Positions 35,828-46,788 of a stretch of DNA of 64,000 nt are shown here, piece after piece. Every line of letters starts with the position of its first letter. Position 1 is the stretch's first letter. A program made the translations under genes and the position numbers. A model generated the notes under the pieces. It saw only the letters and a program-made list of their open reading frames with translations, made no database searches and had not been told where the DNA came from. This DNA comes from Amylostereum areolatum (lineage: Eukaryota; Basidiomycota; Agaricomycetes; Russulales; Stereaceae): assembly GCA_012932865.1 (NCBI GenBank), contig SAXG01000007.1, positions 62,001 through 126,000 on the forward strand. Reading direction: 5' to 3'.

Positions 35828-38800
35828 TCACCGATTTCTCCCCGAGCGACGGGTCCCGATGGAAGGTTGGGACTTTGTCTTTGAGCTCCTCTTTGGGACG
35901 AATGTGACAACGATCGTCGTCGTCGTCGCCGGGCCAGGTGCAGAGTTCGCATTGTGTTTGGCTTTCTTTGCAGGTGGAGGGCCCGATGCACGAGGGGGGT
36001 CTTGCGTGAGCTGATCCTGAGACGGATCGAATTCAGGAGGAATTGTCCCCTGGCGTGAGGACGGGGCAGGTGACATGGGGCTTAGGCGAGGAATGGGAGG
36101 CGGTCCTGTGAAAGAGTGCAGTCAGAAACCAACGTGAATCCGAAGGGGACGTACCAGGTGACTGAAGCGCGGTCATAGGTTCTTCGGGTTCTTCGATGGT
36201 GCACTCGATGGCCTGGCGTTCCTCAAGTTCTTGTGCAGCGCGATCTTCTTCTTCTGCGAGACGGTCCTCTTCGCATTCTTGAGCGAAGATTTCGTCGAGC
36301 TCATCGGCGTTGCCTTCAGCGGCTGGATCGCATGTGCGCTTACCAACGGAGGACCCGTCCAGAACGCCGTCCGGAAGGAGCCTGCGTGGACAAAGAAAAG
36401 AAAGGGGAGGGCGCTCGGGAGAAAAGGAAGACGTACGCTTCATACCACGCGAGCGTCTCTCTGCCCATCCTCGAGACCGTGAGAAACCGGATGATGTTCT
36501 TGTAGAAGATCTCTAGGCTGAAGGGAGGGTCTTCATAGCTCCACTGTTCTAGGTCGGAGAGAAAAAGGTAGCACTGAGCGCGCGTAGCGCAATGGAGTCA
36601 GACCGAGCGCGACACGACAAACTCCTACTCACATGGACAGCGGCATAGGCGACCATCTCGGGGACAACACTTTGAATCTTGTATTGGATGATCTTGCACT
36701 GTCGGTGGACCTTCCGTCCATTTGTTGTCGCTGAAAGTTGCCCGGTCATGATATGAAGGAACACCTGAGACGGTTAGTAGTAACGTAAGACGAAGACGAA
36801 TGAAGGGGCTTACTCTAGTAACTACCGGACCTCGAAGCAGGTTGACAGCTTTGTTCGTTGGGTCATACGGCAGGTCACCGTACAGAAACGAGGGCCAATG
36901 TCCCGCATCCATATTGTCTACTTCCCTAGCCTCAAGCTTCTCGATAAAGCTAAGTTTATCAGCGCGATACAATGACGAGGAGGAGATAAGTGCATACCAT
37001 CAGGGAAACCCTCACCTGCTAAAGCCAGGTTTTTTAACGCTCAGTTATATGAGACATGTGAATCGTGTTAAGCGGAGAAAACAAGAGCTAACTCACCTCG
37101 ATGGACGGTCGTGCCTCAGCTCGTCCTTTAGCGCAAACCAGCAGAGGCGACATCGGGCTTGCGCCAAGCGAGGGAGAGCCATGGGCTCTCCTCGAGCACG
37201 AACTTAGAACAGGGTCGAGCCTCGAGCTGCCTCGAGGCGCCGTCACCGTCGGAGCTCGAATCGACTTCGCATTGAACGCGATCGTCCCAGTGCCAGCTCA
37301 CCTTACTTCCTACCACTTCGACCTCCCGGTCCTCCCCTCCTTGACCGCCTGCAGTCAGCCATCAACCGCGCTCGACCATGCTCGCCCTGTTGTGCGCTCA
37401 ACGCCTGCCACAAGCCATGTCGTCCTTCTTCCTATGTCTGTTGTCGCACATGGTCTGCTTTGGATGGTATGACTAGGCCCGTGGGTTAGGACCTCCAACG
37501 TGCGTAACCCACATCGTGCATCTCGTCCTCAACCCTGATGTACTCATTTTATCAGCGAGTGAAGCTTGCCAAGAGTCTCTCCTTCTTGCTGGACCGGCGA
37601 CACCCTTGGCACCATCACTAGATTCGCTACACCCTCAGCGTCATCACACCCACGCTCCCTTCCTTTTTTTCACCGCCATTAACCAACGTATCAGAATCCA
37701 TGTTAATCAATGGGAGGACCAAGTCATCCTTTGCTCGTCAGTAAGTCGTATCTCCTCCGTTCTCGCGCGCTGACCCGCGTCATAGCATCAGGCGCTGGCG
37801 AACATGATATCGGTGTCCTATTCACACACATCCGAGTCACTGTAGCATTATCTCTTCTTTCTTCCCCCTGCCTTTTTCTATCCGAGTACCTGCATCCCTG
37901 TATCACCCATTTCTCACATCCTGTACTGCGTCGACGTACCGTAGTAATGGATAGTAATGGAGTATTTCATGAATAATCTCGTACCAATTGTGTGAATAGC
38001 AAAATTAGCAGCCGAAAGGGACTAGAAAGGATTGGGTACCGATCTTCTGGAGGAAGATCTGCCGCCGATGCCAAGTTTTAGCTTGGATGAGCTGCAAATG
38101 TTGCGCGAAATTATGGGGGGGGAACCAAATTTTGCTAATCTGCTAATTACCGTGAATTACGTCCGAGTTAATGCTAGTTAACAGATGAGGGTTTGCCTGA
38201 TGACTTTACATCGGTGTGGTATTCATCGCGCAATGAACGAGGACAGAGAAGCTGCGCTGTAACACAATTGTGAAACCCACGAGTTGACTTTTCGCCCAAC
38301 GGAACGATGGCGTCGCAGAGCATGTTGTCACGAAGGTAGTTTTGACCTTGGGCTTTCAGATCACTGGCGTCGTTTGAGCGAGTTGCCTCGGAGATCTTGC
38401 CAAGCTAAAAACAAGTCATGATATATGCGTCACAAGGTGCATATATGCACGTACCTCTTCAATGAAACTGTTCAAAATGCCTCTGTTCTCCTCGGCACAG
38501 AGCTCATCAAATATTTCGCCAAGGTAAAGGGACAGAAACGTTGTTTCGAGGCTTCCGAAGACGCGGACGCGTGTTCGGACGTCTTCTGGTAGCCTATATG
38601 CGCATTGTCAACGAGAAATCATGCACAGAATATCAGGCAGAGATGTCCTTACATGTCGAACTCAGCTTCTGCGTCCTCGTTGTCCTCGGATCGTATCAAA
38701 AGTGATCCATAGTCTAGACCATTGTTCAGAACATCTTTGAAGGAGATGAATGGGCTGATAATGAACGGAAAGCAGCGTGCGATCGTGATGTGGTTATAGA

Positions 38801-39102
38801 GAGGGTCTTTTCTATGGTATGAATTACTTTTAGAATGCAATAGGACCGCTGAAAAAAGCGACGCACTTGGTACGCCGACCTGAGCCACGCCCTTTCGTGT
38901 AGCGGTTGATGATAATCTCCGAGATTTGTTTGATGGCTGTTGCGGGGGCCTTTTCCTCTGCAGAACTCTTCTTGTTTGATGCTGTGGTGGTAGAAGAAGA
39001 AGATTGCATTTGTCGGTAATTGGAGTAGGAGATGGTGGTAGTGGAGGAGAAAAGAGGGGGAAAGAGATCCGAATGCACGGGCTGAACCGTATCTCGACGC
39101 AT
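35828..39102 (-). pseudogene. DUF6698-type passenger gene, interrupted by a Helitron-like element
   Basis: Nine exons fit the minus strand: 39102-38867, 38811-38653, 38593-38455, 38404-38201 continued at 36999-36998 after the insertion, 36949-36814, 36764-36633, 36573-36437, 36381-36155, 36105-35828. Without the insertion the frame is open for 549 residues. After a Ser/Thr-rich start come the core motifs RGFHNCVTAQLLCPRSL, MDAGHWPSFLYGDLPYDPTNK, LLRGPVVTRVFLHIM and MVAYAAVHCYLFLSDLEQW. These match the layout I know for DUF6698 proteins of Agaricomycetes, which have no known function. The C-terminus has an acidic helical stretch, then PPPAKKAKH as a possible nuclear signal. The 1201-bp element sits 2 nt before the donor of exon 4. 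No other break was seen, so the damage is recent. The gene diverges from the transposase gene. Confidence 0.72.
37000..38200 (+). mobile_element. Helitron-like non-autonomous element, copy 1
   Basis: The element is 1201 bp and apparently identical to copy 2 at 56246-57446. It begins TCAGGG and ends GCCTGA, is inserted precisely between A and T (host ACCA^TGAC) and makes no target duplication. A short hairpin, GTTAA-TGCTAG-TTAAC, lies 18 nt before the end. These agree with Helitron rules (5' TC, 3' CTRR, A/T target, 3' hairpin). Unusually, the ends are also inverted repeats of about 24 bp with three to four mismatches (TCAGGGAAACCCTCA against TCAGGCAAACCCTCA). It encodes no Rep/helicase. A 123-residue ORF (37101-37472) is kept in both copies only because the copies are identical. 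It disrupts exon 4 of the DUF6698-type gene. Confidence 0.7.
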
Positions 39103-39452
39103 TCAGCGGGCATTTAACTGATTGATTCTCCGCAGCGCATCAAGTCCCGTGCTCGCGTTCGAACACCACGACACGTTAAGCGCCTTGAGCATGGTCTGCA
39201 TGGAGTAGATTTGAGTAGGACCATTCGAAAGAGAATTAAAAGTACGGCTTTTTGATGTAAAGAAAGTATGGTTTGAACGAAAAATGAAACCGCAGAGCCA
39301 CATATCTGCAGTGGGGGTGACACGACGCGACTTGACGCTTGACGCGTCGCACACGGCAAGTTCTCAGATCTCAAGGCTTGCTTTACACTCATATCCTCCA
39401 TATATGACTTAGAATGCGCCCTCTCCTCATCCTCTTGGCTTTGATTACGACC
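39103..39452. promoter_or_regulatory. Shared divergent promoter region of the Plavaka element
   Basis: 350 bp separate the ATG of the DUF6698-type gene (minus) from the ATG of the transposase (plus). The sequence is AT-richer than its surroundings and has a CATATATGA near 39399. Coordinated expression of both genes is plausible but not shown. Confidence 0.5.
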
Positions 39453-42347
39453 ATGGCTATTTATTCATGCATATGTGGCTTTCAAGCCTTCAGTCCAATC
39501 GGAATCAGCAATCACAAACGCAAGTGCCGCAAAGCTAAAGAGCAGGTTGCAAGATTGGGAGCGATCCGCGTGGCCGATCTTTTACTTCGGCATCAAGAGG
39601 AGGAGAGGGAGAGGAAAGAATTGGAGGCCAGGATACAGGATCAGATACAGGGTGACCTTGAAATTGCGGTAGAACAAGAGGTATGTCGGCACATACTCAG
39701 GGTTGAAGTCCTCGACGTTAAAAACATCGACTAGATCACACCAGAACCCGCGCACCGTCCCTCAGGACTACCCAATTGCCGTATACATCTTCCAAAAAGA
39801 TACAGGGATGAGCCTCCTCCCCAGGTAGTTGCCATGGCTGAGAACCCCACGCTTCCCTCAACAATATATGGCGATCCGATTGAGGAGAACGAGGCTGGGT
39901 TTCCCCTTCCACTGTCACAATACTCAACACTGGAGCCTCCGAACGGCGACCCCCCCTCCACATTTGATACCGAGCCCGATGAATTTGGTGTCTTCCGCAC
40001 ATACTTTGGACTCGCGCCATCTCACATTCCCGACGCTCACACCCCCATCCGTGATACTTGCGACTCGGGGCAATTTGTCCCTGAACCGTCCCCCTCTCAC
40101 ACTCGTCCTTGGTGGTCAGTTCTTGGCTCATCAGCGAATACAGCCAATGACGCCTTTTTTGCCCCATTCATGAACGCAACCGTCTACCGCCTCATGGGTT
40201 GGTTCTACAGCACATCAAGCGAGAAATCCCTCGGGGAGCTTCAACGCCTTGTGGACGAGGTGCTCCTCTCCGATGATTTCAAGGCCGACGACCTACACGG
40301 ATTCAACGCCAGCCGGGAGGCGCGCCGTCTCGACGACTCTTGGAAAGGGCTCGACAATTCAGAGTTCTCCTCTGCGGACGGCTGGGCAACTACATCAATC
40401 AAGATCCGTGTACCTTGTGAAGGTGTCGTGCACGAATCGGAGAAGCACGCACCCGTATTCGAAGTCCAGGGGCTTCACTATCGACGCCCACTCGAACTTC
40501 TCAAGGCAGCATTTCAAGAGCCGTCTGCCGAGGACTTTCATACCTCACCATTCAAGATGTTCTGGAAGCCTGACGATGACAGCCCTCCTGAACGTCTGTA
40601 TAGCGAAGTATACAACTCGGACGCTTTCCTAAAGGAACAAGAAAAGATCCGCTCCCGTCCTCCAACCCCAGGCGACTCCCCCACGATTGAGAACGTCATC
40701 GCGGCAATGATGCTATGGTGTTGAAATACATCCGATGCAAACCCTCGTCTTTCGCGGCTCACCACCTAGCCTACATTCCCAAGGTACAAAATATGTCTGT
40801 TTATTTCTACCCCCTCCATACTCACAAACAATCATCCAGCTTACCGACACATTTCAAGACTGGTACCAGAAGACCTTCGGCAAGGTTGCTACATCAGCCG
40901 TCCTCACGCATTGCAGACGGGAGTTGATGCATGCAATCTGGCTTATCCTCCTGGATGCCGAGTTCATGGACGCCTATGTCCACGGAATCCTTATATGCTT
41001 CCCAGATGGGATCGTTCGACGGGTTTTCCCTCGAATATTTTCATACTCGGCAGATTATCCAGAGAAGTAAGTGCCTCCTCTCGTCCGTTTACCGAGTTCT
41101 CGCTCACAGCTTCTCATCTAGGATCTTGCTCGCAGGTATCAAGTACCTTTCAAAATGCCCATGTCCCACTTGCCTCACCCCAAAATCTCAGATCTCGGAG
41201 CTAGGTACCAAGCGGGATCGGGCACGGCGTGAAAGGCATAAGCGCATAGACAACCCACGGCGCCGTGGTCTTGTGGAAACCGTCCGCCGCTGGATTTTTG
41301 TCACCGGAAGAGCTTTGACAAGCGTGTGGACCAAACGCACATTGGGCCCGACGTCCCTTGTCCCAATCCGCGTAAGTCTACCCGCTTTAGCTCTGCTGTC
41401 GTCAACTCACCTGAAACCTCTGAACCGCCTTCTAGAACGCCTTCTCTGTCCGTCTCGCGAAGCATGGCTTCGACTTTCATGAGATGTTCGTCCCCGACGT
41501 CCTGCACGAGTTTGAACTCGGTGTTTGGAAGGCAATATTCACACACCTTCTGCGTGTTCTTTGTGCCTATGGACACGATACCATTCAAAGCCTCAACATG
41601 CGGTATGTGTTCTCTTGACATCTGGCCTCTGAATATGTTCACTTGATGAGTACCATGCCAGATATCGAAAGGTGCCTACGTTCGGCTCTGGGACAATTCG
41701 CAAATTCAGCAACAATGCCGCAGACATGAAAAAACTCGCCGCGCGCGACTTCGAAGACTTGTTACAGGTGCATATGATTTAAAGCCTGTCCATGGTCTCA
41801 TGTTGACATTCTAAGTATTAGTGTGCAATCCCTGTTTTCGAAGGCCTGGTTCCGTCGCCTTACAATGAGCTGGTACTAACCTTGCTCCTTACGCTTGCCG
41901 AATGGCATGCGTACGCGAAACTACGCCTTCATTTGGACACGACCCTCAGCTTTTTTGATACCTTGACGACTCGACTTGGTCGGATCATTCGCCAGTTTGC
42001 AAGCAAGTCTAAAGACTTCGACACACGGGAACTTGACAGAGAGCTGTCAGCGTGTGGTCGTCGCACAGCTGCGAAGGCTAAGAAAACTGGAGGTGGAACG
42101 GCTCCCCGACCCAAGTCACGTTTACAGCGTCTACTCAATCTCTCAACATTCAAGTTTCACAACCTCGGGTACTACGTCGGTCTGATTCGGCTCCACGGTA
42201 CACATGACAGCCATAGCACACAGATAGTGAGTGCTCCCGTTAAGGTTTTATTTTATATCCTAACATACTATTTGATAGGCTGAACAAGAGCACCGTCGCG
42301 TCAAGCGGTTCTACAAATGCACAAACAAAGTTCGCTTTGCCTTCGGC

Positions 42348-42767
42348 TGTCAGAAACGCAGTTTATGAGACCGATGAACCGCCTAAGTCGCGACGATGAG
42401 AGGAGCGAGAAGAAAATAGATTCGAGAGTGCCGGGGTCTAGGGTAGTGCAACGTGCGCTACAGTACCGTATGACGAGATGGACAGTCTAGGGAAAAGGGA
42501 AGAGAAACACTGTCCTTATATACAAGTGGGAACGATGGTGCGATGCGATGCGATAGTGGTGCGAGCGGGGGGAACAATAGGAAAGGAGTCATGGGGCGGA
42601 GGACGAAGGTCCGGAGCAGTGATGTCATAGATAAGGATGCGGAACCCCGCTCGGAAGTCCGGGCAATGACGTCGTTGAAGCATGTGATGCAAGGGAAAGT
42701 CATGTGCCGTGACACGTCGCGTGTACGAGGTCTGCAAACGAAGAGAGAAATGGAGCGATCCGTGACA
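42348..42767 (-). repeat. 3' LTR of the chromovirus
   Basis: 420 bp. The pol reading frame continues through the polypurine tract and 68 bp into this LTR before its stop at 42700-42702. Confidence 0.95.
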
Positions 42768-45700
42768 TTACCCCCCCTTTAAGACGCGCTTTCGCCTGGA
42801 GCGCGATGTCATCTGCAAGGGTAGATGCGAGAAAATCGTCAAAGGAGATGCCGAGGGAACGCACAGGGCGGGGTGCGTTTGGATGGCGTTTGTGGAAGGC
42901 GTCGATCATGTCGGTGACCTTTGAGAGCGAGGAGCGAGGGAGCCAGGTATTCTCGGAGTCAGGATAGCCTACCCACTTGACGAGGTATTGTATGCCTTTC
43001 TTGTTGCGGGTCGGCTTCGAGTCGATGATGTCTTCAACGTCATATTCTTCTTCGTCATCAACGAGGTCAGGCGGCGGTTGTTCATAGTTTGGACCATGTG
43101 CCGTTGTCTCCTTGTATGCGGTGAGCAGCGAAGCATGGAAGACTGGGTGGATTCTCCACGTCTTCGGCAGCTTCAGGCGGTAATTCACTGGGCTAATGAC
43201 GTCAACGATCTCGAAGGGTCCAAATCGTTTGGCAGCAAGCTTAGCTTTCGGCCTCGTCGTCTTCAGGTTTTTGCCTTCGAGCCAGACCTTGTCTCCAACG
43301 GCGAACAGTGTCGATTTGCTGATTGTGTCACCATTGTAGTGCTTCATTAAGTCAGATGCGAGGGCAAGGCTGGCTTTGATCTCTTGTCGGACTTCTTCAA
43401 GTTGACGGAGGCGTTCTTCAACTGCAGGGACCTTTGAGGACGGGTTTACGGACGGGTACATCTTGGGGAGGAAGCCGTAGAGGACTTCAAAGGGAGCCTT
43501 TCCAGTAGCTGCATGGGTGCGAGAGTTGTGAGAAAACTCGAAGAAGGGCAACCACTTCACCCAGTCGTCTTGACGGTAGTTGCAGAATACTCGCAGAAAC
43601 TGCTCGAGGTTCTGGTTCTCGCGTTCGGTTTGGCCGTCTGTCTGTGGGTGATACGCTGTGCTGAGGGCGGACTTGATCCCGAGCTTCTCGTTGAGTGTAC
43701 GCATCACCTGTCCAGCAAATTGGGGTCCACGATCCGAGATGATCTTGTCTGTTAAGCCGTAGTGTCGGTATACCTTATCGAAGAGAATGTCGGCCGTGCC
43801 ATCGCTGGTGATCTTCGTTGTACATGGGGTGGTAACCACCATCTTGGTGAGGCGATCAACCACGACATTGACGGCGTTATAGCCTTCGCAGTCAGGGAGT
43901 TCGACGATGAAGTCGGTGGAGATGACGCCAAATGGTCGATCGGGTACTTCGTTTGGGATCATGTCGACGTGGGGTCGGCTGCTCTGTGTCTTCGTCGACT
44001 GGCAGGTTGCGCATCCTGCTACAAAGTCGCGGACAAAGACAGACATGCCAGGCCACCAATATTCACGACTCACAAGCTCGTAAGTCTTGAAGCGACCGGG
44101 GTGTCCAGCCAGGGGCGATTCATGGTACATTTTGACAATGTCGCGTCGCAACTCGTCATCCGCAGGGACGTATACCTTTCCTCTAAACAGGACCAGGCCT
44201 TCTTCGTAGTTCCACTCTTGAAGGTTCTTGACGAGTGTACGTGGTCCGTTTCGTAAGATGGCGTCCAGGGCTTGAACGACCTCGATGTCCTTGGTTTTGC
44301 AGTCGCGGATGCGTCGTCGGAGTTCGACATCACCGAGGGAGGTTACTGCTCCTGGCCTTGTTGCGCGTACTTGGAAGTACTTGGGGTCAAGCAATACGCG
44401 TTCCTTGTTGTCGTTTTCAACACCATCCTTGTGATCGGGTCGTCGAGACATTGGATCTGGGCGGTGGGAAATTCCTGGTTTATGAACGAGCGAGAAGTCA
44501 AATCGAGTGAGGAATAGAGCCCAACGTGCCTGTCGGCGGCTCAGCTTCTGTGCCGTCTTGAAGTGCTCCAGGTTCTTGTGATCTGTCCAGATTTCGACGG
44601 TGTCGGGGGCGCCTTCGAGGTAGTGGCGCCAGGCTTCAAGCGCACGGATGATCGCAAGCAGCTCCTTGTCGTAGATGTCGTAGTTCCGTTCCGGTTCCGA
44701 TAGGGCCTTGGACAGATACGCCACTGGATGCCAGTGACCGTCGTCGCCTTTCTGCGAGAGTATACCTCCAGTAGCAAAGTCCGAGGCATCGACTTCAACG
44801 AGGTAAGGCTTCTTTGGGTCAGGCATGACTAAGACGGGGGAGGAAGTAAACGCAGCTTTCAGTGCGTCAAACGCAGTTTGGCAGTCCGTCGACCAGTCCC
44901 ATGTGCAGTCCTTCTTTGTCAGATCAAATAGGGGCCGTGCAACCTTGGAGAAGTCCTTGATGAAACGTCGGTAGAAGTTGCCAAAGCCGAGGAAGGATTG
45001 CACATCTTTGACCGTTCGTGGTGTCGGCCAGTCCTGAATACCTGCTACCTTGACGGGGTCCATAGCGATCTTGTCGTGCGAGATGATGAGTCCGAGGTAT
45101 TCGACAGAGTCTTGCTCAAAGACGCATTTCTCCGGTTTGAGGAAGAGGTCGTTGTCTTGCAAACGCTGCAGAACCTGCCACACTATGGCACGGTGTTCGT
45201 CCATGGTGCGAGTGAACACCAAGATGTCGTCCATGTAGATGATGACCTTGCCCGAGTCGATGAGATCCTTGAACAGTTCATTCATCATTGCCTGAAATGT
45301 CGCAGGGGAGTTCATAAGCCCGAAAAACATCACCGTAGGTTCGAAGAGACCGCGATTCGTCTTGAACGCAGCCTTCCACTCGTCGCCTTCCTTGATGCGG
45401 ACATTGTTGTAGCCCCAGCGAACATCCATCTTGGAGAAGATCTTTGCACCTTTGAGGCGGTCGACAATTTCAGAGATCAGTGGCAAGGGGTATTCATTCT
45501 TGACAGTGCCCTTGTTTAATTCTCGATAGTCCTGTACGGGACGCAGCTTTCCATCCTTTTTCTTCACAAAGAAGAACGGACTCGCCTGAGGTGACTTCGA
45601 TGGGCGGATATAGCCCTTCTTCAGGTGGTCATCGAGGAAGGTGTCGAGTTCGATCTGCTCGGAAGGTGAGAGGGGGTAGATCTTGCACGGTTTGGGTTCA

Positions 45701-46167
45701 AAGCCGTCTTTCATGTCGATAGCATGGTCCCATGGTCGTCGGTCAGGAAGTCGCTCGGAGGTTTTCTTGTCGAATACAGGCGCAAAGTCGCGGTACGGCG
45801 GGGGGACTAAGTCTTCAAAGGTTTGCGGGCGTGCGTTCTCTTTCGAATGCTCTGCAAGCTCCTGCGCTTTTGTAAAGCCCGCGCAGATGGGTATTGCATC
45901 TGGATTAGGACCATCGGTTTCAGGGAGGATTCCGGCGCGGCAGTAGTCCATTGATCTCCCAGTCTCGGAATACCATGGGCCGCTCGTCGTCGTCTTCAGT
46001 GAAGAGTCGTGCGGGTAGAGGGGAGCGATGGACCGTGCGGACGCGAACACCTTTGACTCTGCGTGCAGGAATAACATAAGTGGGGACTGGGGTCCAGGAC
46101 ACATATGCCGGCTCTGGGAAGGGATCGTCCACGACGAGAGGTGTCCTCGGGGTTTTACCTGCTTCAA
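42700..46167 (-). CDS. pol: Retrotransposon Pol: reverse transcriptase, RNase H, integrase, chromodomain
   Basis: One uninterrupted frame of 1155 codons from the first ATG. RT motifs include PFFFVKKKDGKLRPVQDYRELN, FGLMNSPATFQ and IIYMDDILVFT. RNase H has VEVDASDFATGG and ELLAIIRALEAWRHYL. The integrase has the zinc-binding H...H...CATCQ region, then catalytic STDFIVELP, SDRGPQFAG and the Glu in QTDGQTERENQ. The C-terminal chromodomain reads YDVEDIIDSK...YLVKWVGYPDSENTWLP with the expected aromatic residues, which puts the element in the chromovirus lineage, whose chromodomain directs integration to marked chromatin. All catalytic residues are present. The frame is offset from the protease frame by a +1-type shift. 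Confidence 0.96.
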   Translation of the reverse strand: MKQVKPRGHLSSWTIPSQSRHMCPGPQSPLMLFLHAESKVFASARSIAPLYPHDSSLKTTTSGPWYSETGRSMDYCRAGILPETDGPNPDAIPICAGFTKAQELAEHSKENARPQTFEDLVPPPYRDFAPVFDKKTSERLPDRRPWDHAIDMKDGFEPKPCKIYPLSPSEQIELDTFLDDHLKKGYIRPSKSPQASPFFFVKKKDGKLRPVQDYRELNKGTVKNEYPLPLISEIVDRLKGAKIFSKMDVRWGYNNVRIKEGDEWKAAFKTNRGLFEPTVMFFGLMNSPATFQAMMNELFKDLIDSGKVIIYMDDILVFTRTMDEHRAIVWQVLQRLQDNDLFLKPEKCVFEQDSVEYLGLIISHDKIAMDPVKVAGIQDWPTPRTVKDVQSFLGFGNFYRRFIKDFSKVARPLFDLTKKDCTWDWSTDCQTAFDALKAAFTSSPVLVMPDPKKPYLVEVDASDFATGGILSQKGDDGHWHPVAYLSKALSEPERNYDIYDKELLAIIRALEAWRHYLEGAPDTVEIWTDHKNLEHFKTAQKLSRRQARWALFLTRFDFSLVHKPGISHRPDPMSRRPDHKDGVENDNKERVLLDPKYFQVRATRPGAVTSLGDVELRRRIRDCKTKDIEVVQALDAILRNGPRTLVKNLQEWNYEEGLVLFRGKVYVPADDELRRDIVKMYHESPLAGHPGRFKTYELVSREYWWPGMSVFVRDFVAGCATCQSTKTQSSRPHVDMIPNEVPDRPFGVISTDFIVELPDCEGYNAVNVVVDRLTKMVVTTPCTTKITSDGTADILFDKVYRHYGLTDKIISDRGPQFAGQVMRTLNEKLGIKSALSTAYHPQTDGQTERENQNLEQFLRVFCNYRQDDWVKWLPFFEFSHNSRTHAATGKAPFEVLYGFLPKMYPSVNPSSKVPAVEERLRQLEEVRQEIKASLALASDLMKHYNGDTISKSTLFAVGDKVWLEGKNLKTTRPKAKLAAKRFGPFEIVDVISPVNYRLKLPKTWRIHPVFHASLLTAYKETTAHGPNYEQPPPDLVDDEEEYDVEDIIDSKPTRNKKGIQYLVKWVGYPDSENTWLPRSSLSKVTDMIDAFHKRHPNAPRPVRSLGISFDDFLASTLADDIALQAKARLKGGVMSRIAPFLSSFADLVHATCHGT
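42771..42780 (-). other. Polypurine tract of the chromovirus
   Basis: AAAGGGGGGG on the minus strand lies 3 nt from the 3' LTR. It would prime plus-strand DNA synthesis. Confidence 0.85.
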
Positions 46168-46788
46168 CCTTACGCTGTGATTGGACCGATGATGGTTTCC
46201 GTGGCTTGGTTGCGAGGTTCGTCACAGGAGGTTTGGACAGAGTGCACGAGGGAGGGCAGCGGAGCATGTCAACACGGTCTCGTTGCCAGTCTATGGTGGG
46301 ATTGTGCTCGTCGAGCCAGTCTGTTCCAAGGATCATGTCATGATCGCCGATGTCGGTGATGAAGAACTCAGCTTCTTCCTCATGGTACGCCTTTGAATCT
46401 TGCGAGTATATCCGGATCCGCTGGGTCGTTGTGTCGCGTACCCAGCCCATGACGTTCTCGGTGCCATCCACATTACGCACGGGGAACGGGTTTTCTAGTT
46501 TTCTTGTGGTGAGCTTCTTGCGTTCAACGAAGCTTCGGTTCAGGATAATTCCTTCTGCGCCGCTATCAAGCAGCGCGTCTGCGTCGATTTCTCTTTTGGT
46601 AACTCGTCCGATCAGCTTGACTTTGAGCGTGATCGATGGTGTTTGCCTGTTCTTGGTGACAGTAGACAGATACAAACACGGGGGATACGATTGCTCACAG
46701 GTATGCATGGATGATAATACAGCGAAACGATTCGACGATGATACCAAAAGTCCTTTGCCTCCACCAGACGACGCGACTGGGGGGCGTT
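45920..46788 (-). CDS. Retrotransposon protease region
   Basis: The frame overlapping the end of Gag (open since 47260) encodes a retroviral-type aspartic protease: DADALLDSGAEGIILNRSFV with the DSG triad, and later FFITDIGDHDMILGTDWLDEHNPTIDW. It lies in the -1 frame relative to Gag. It overlaps the RT frame by about 250 bp (45920-46167) and must return to Gag's frame to join it. No intron was identified at either junction. Confidence 0.85.

Noticed and set aside
37101..37472. 123-codon ORF inside both Helitron-like copies as a captured gene
   Set aside because: The copies are identical, so its preservation shows nothing. No domain and no splice structure.
37000..38200. hAT classification based on CAGGG...CCCTG-like ends
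   Set aside because: No 8-bp target duplication at either copy (CATACCAT/ATGACTTT and TTGACAT/ATGGAGAA do not match), and no hAT transposase.
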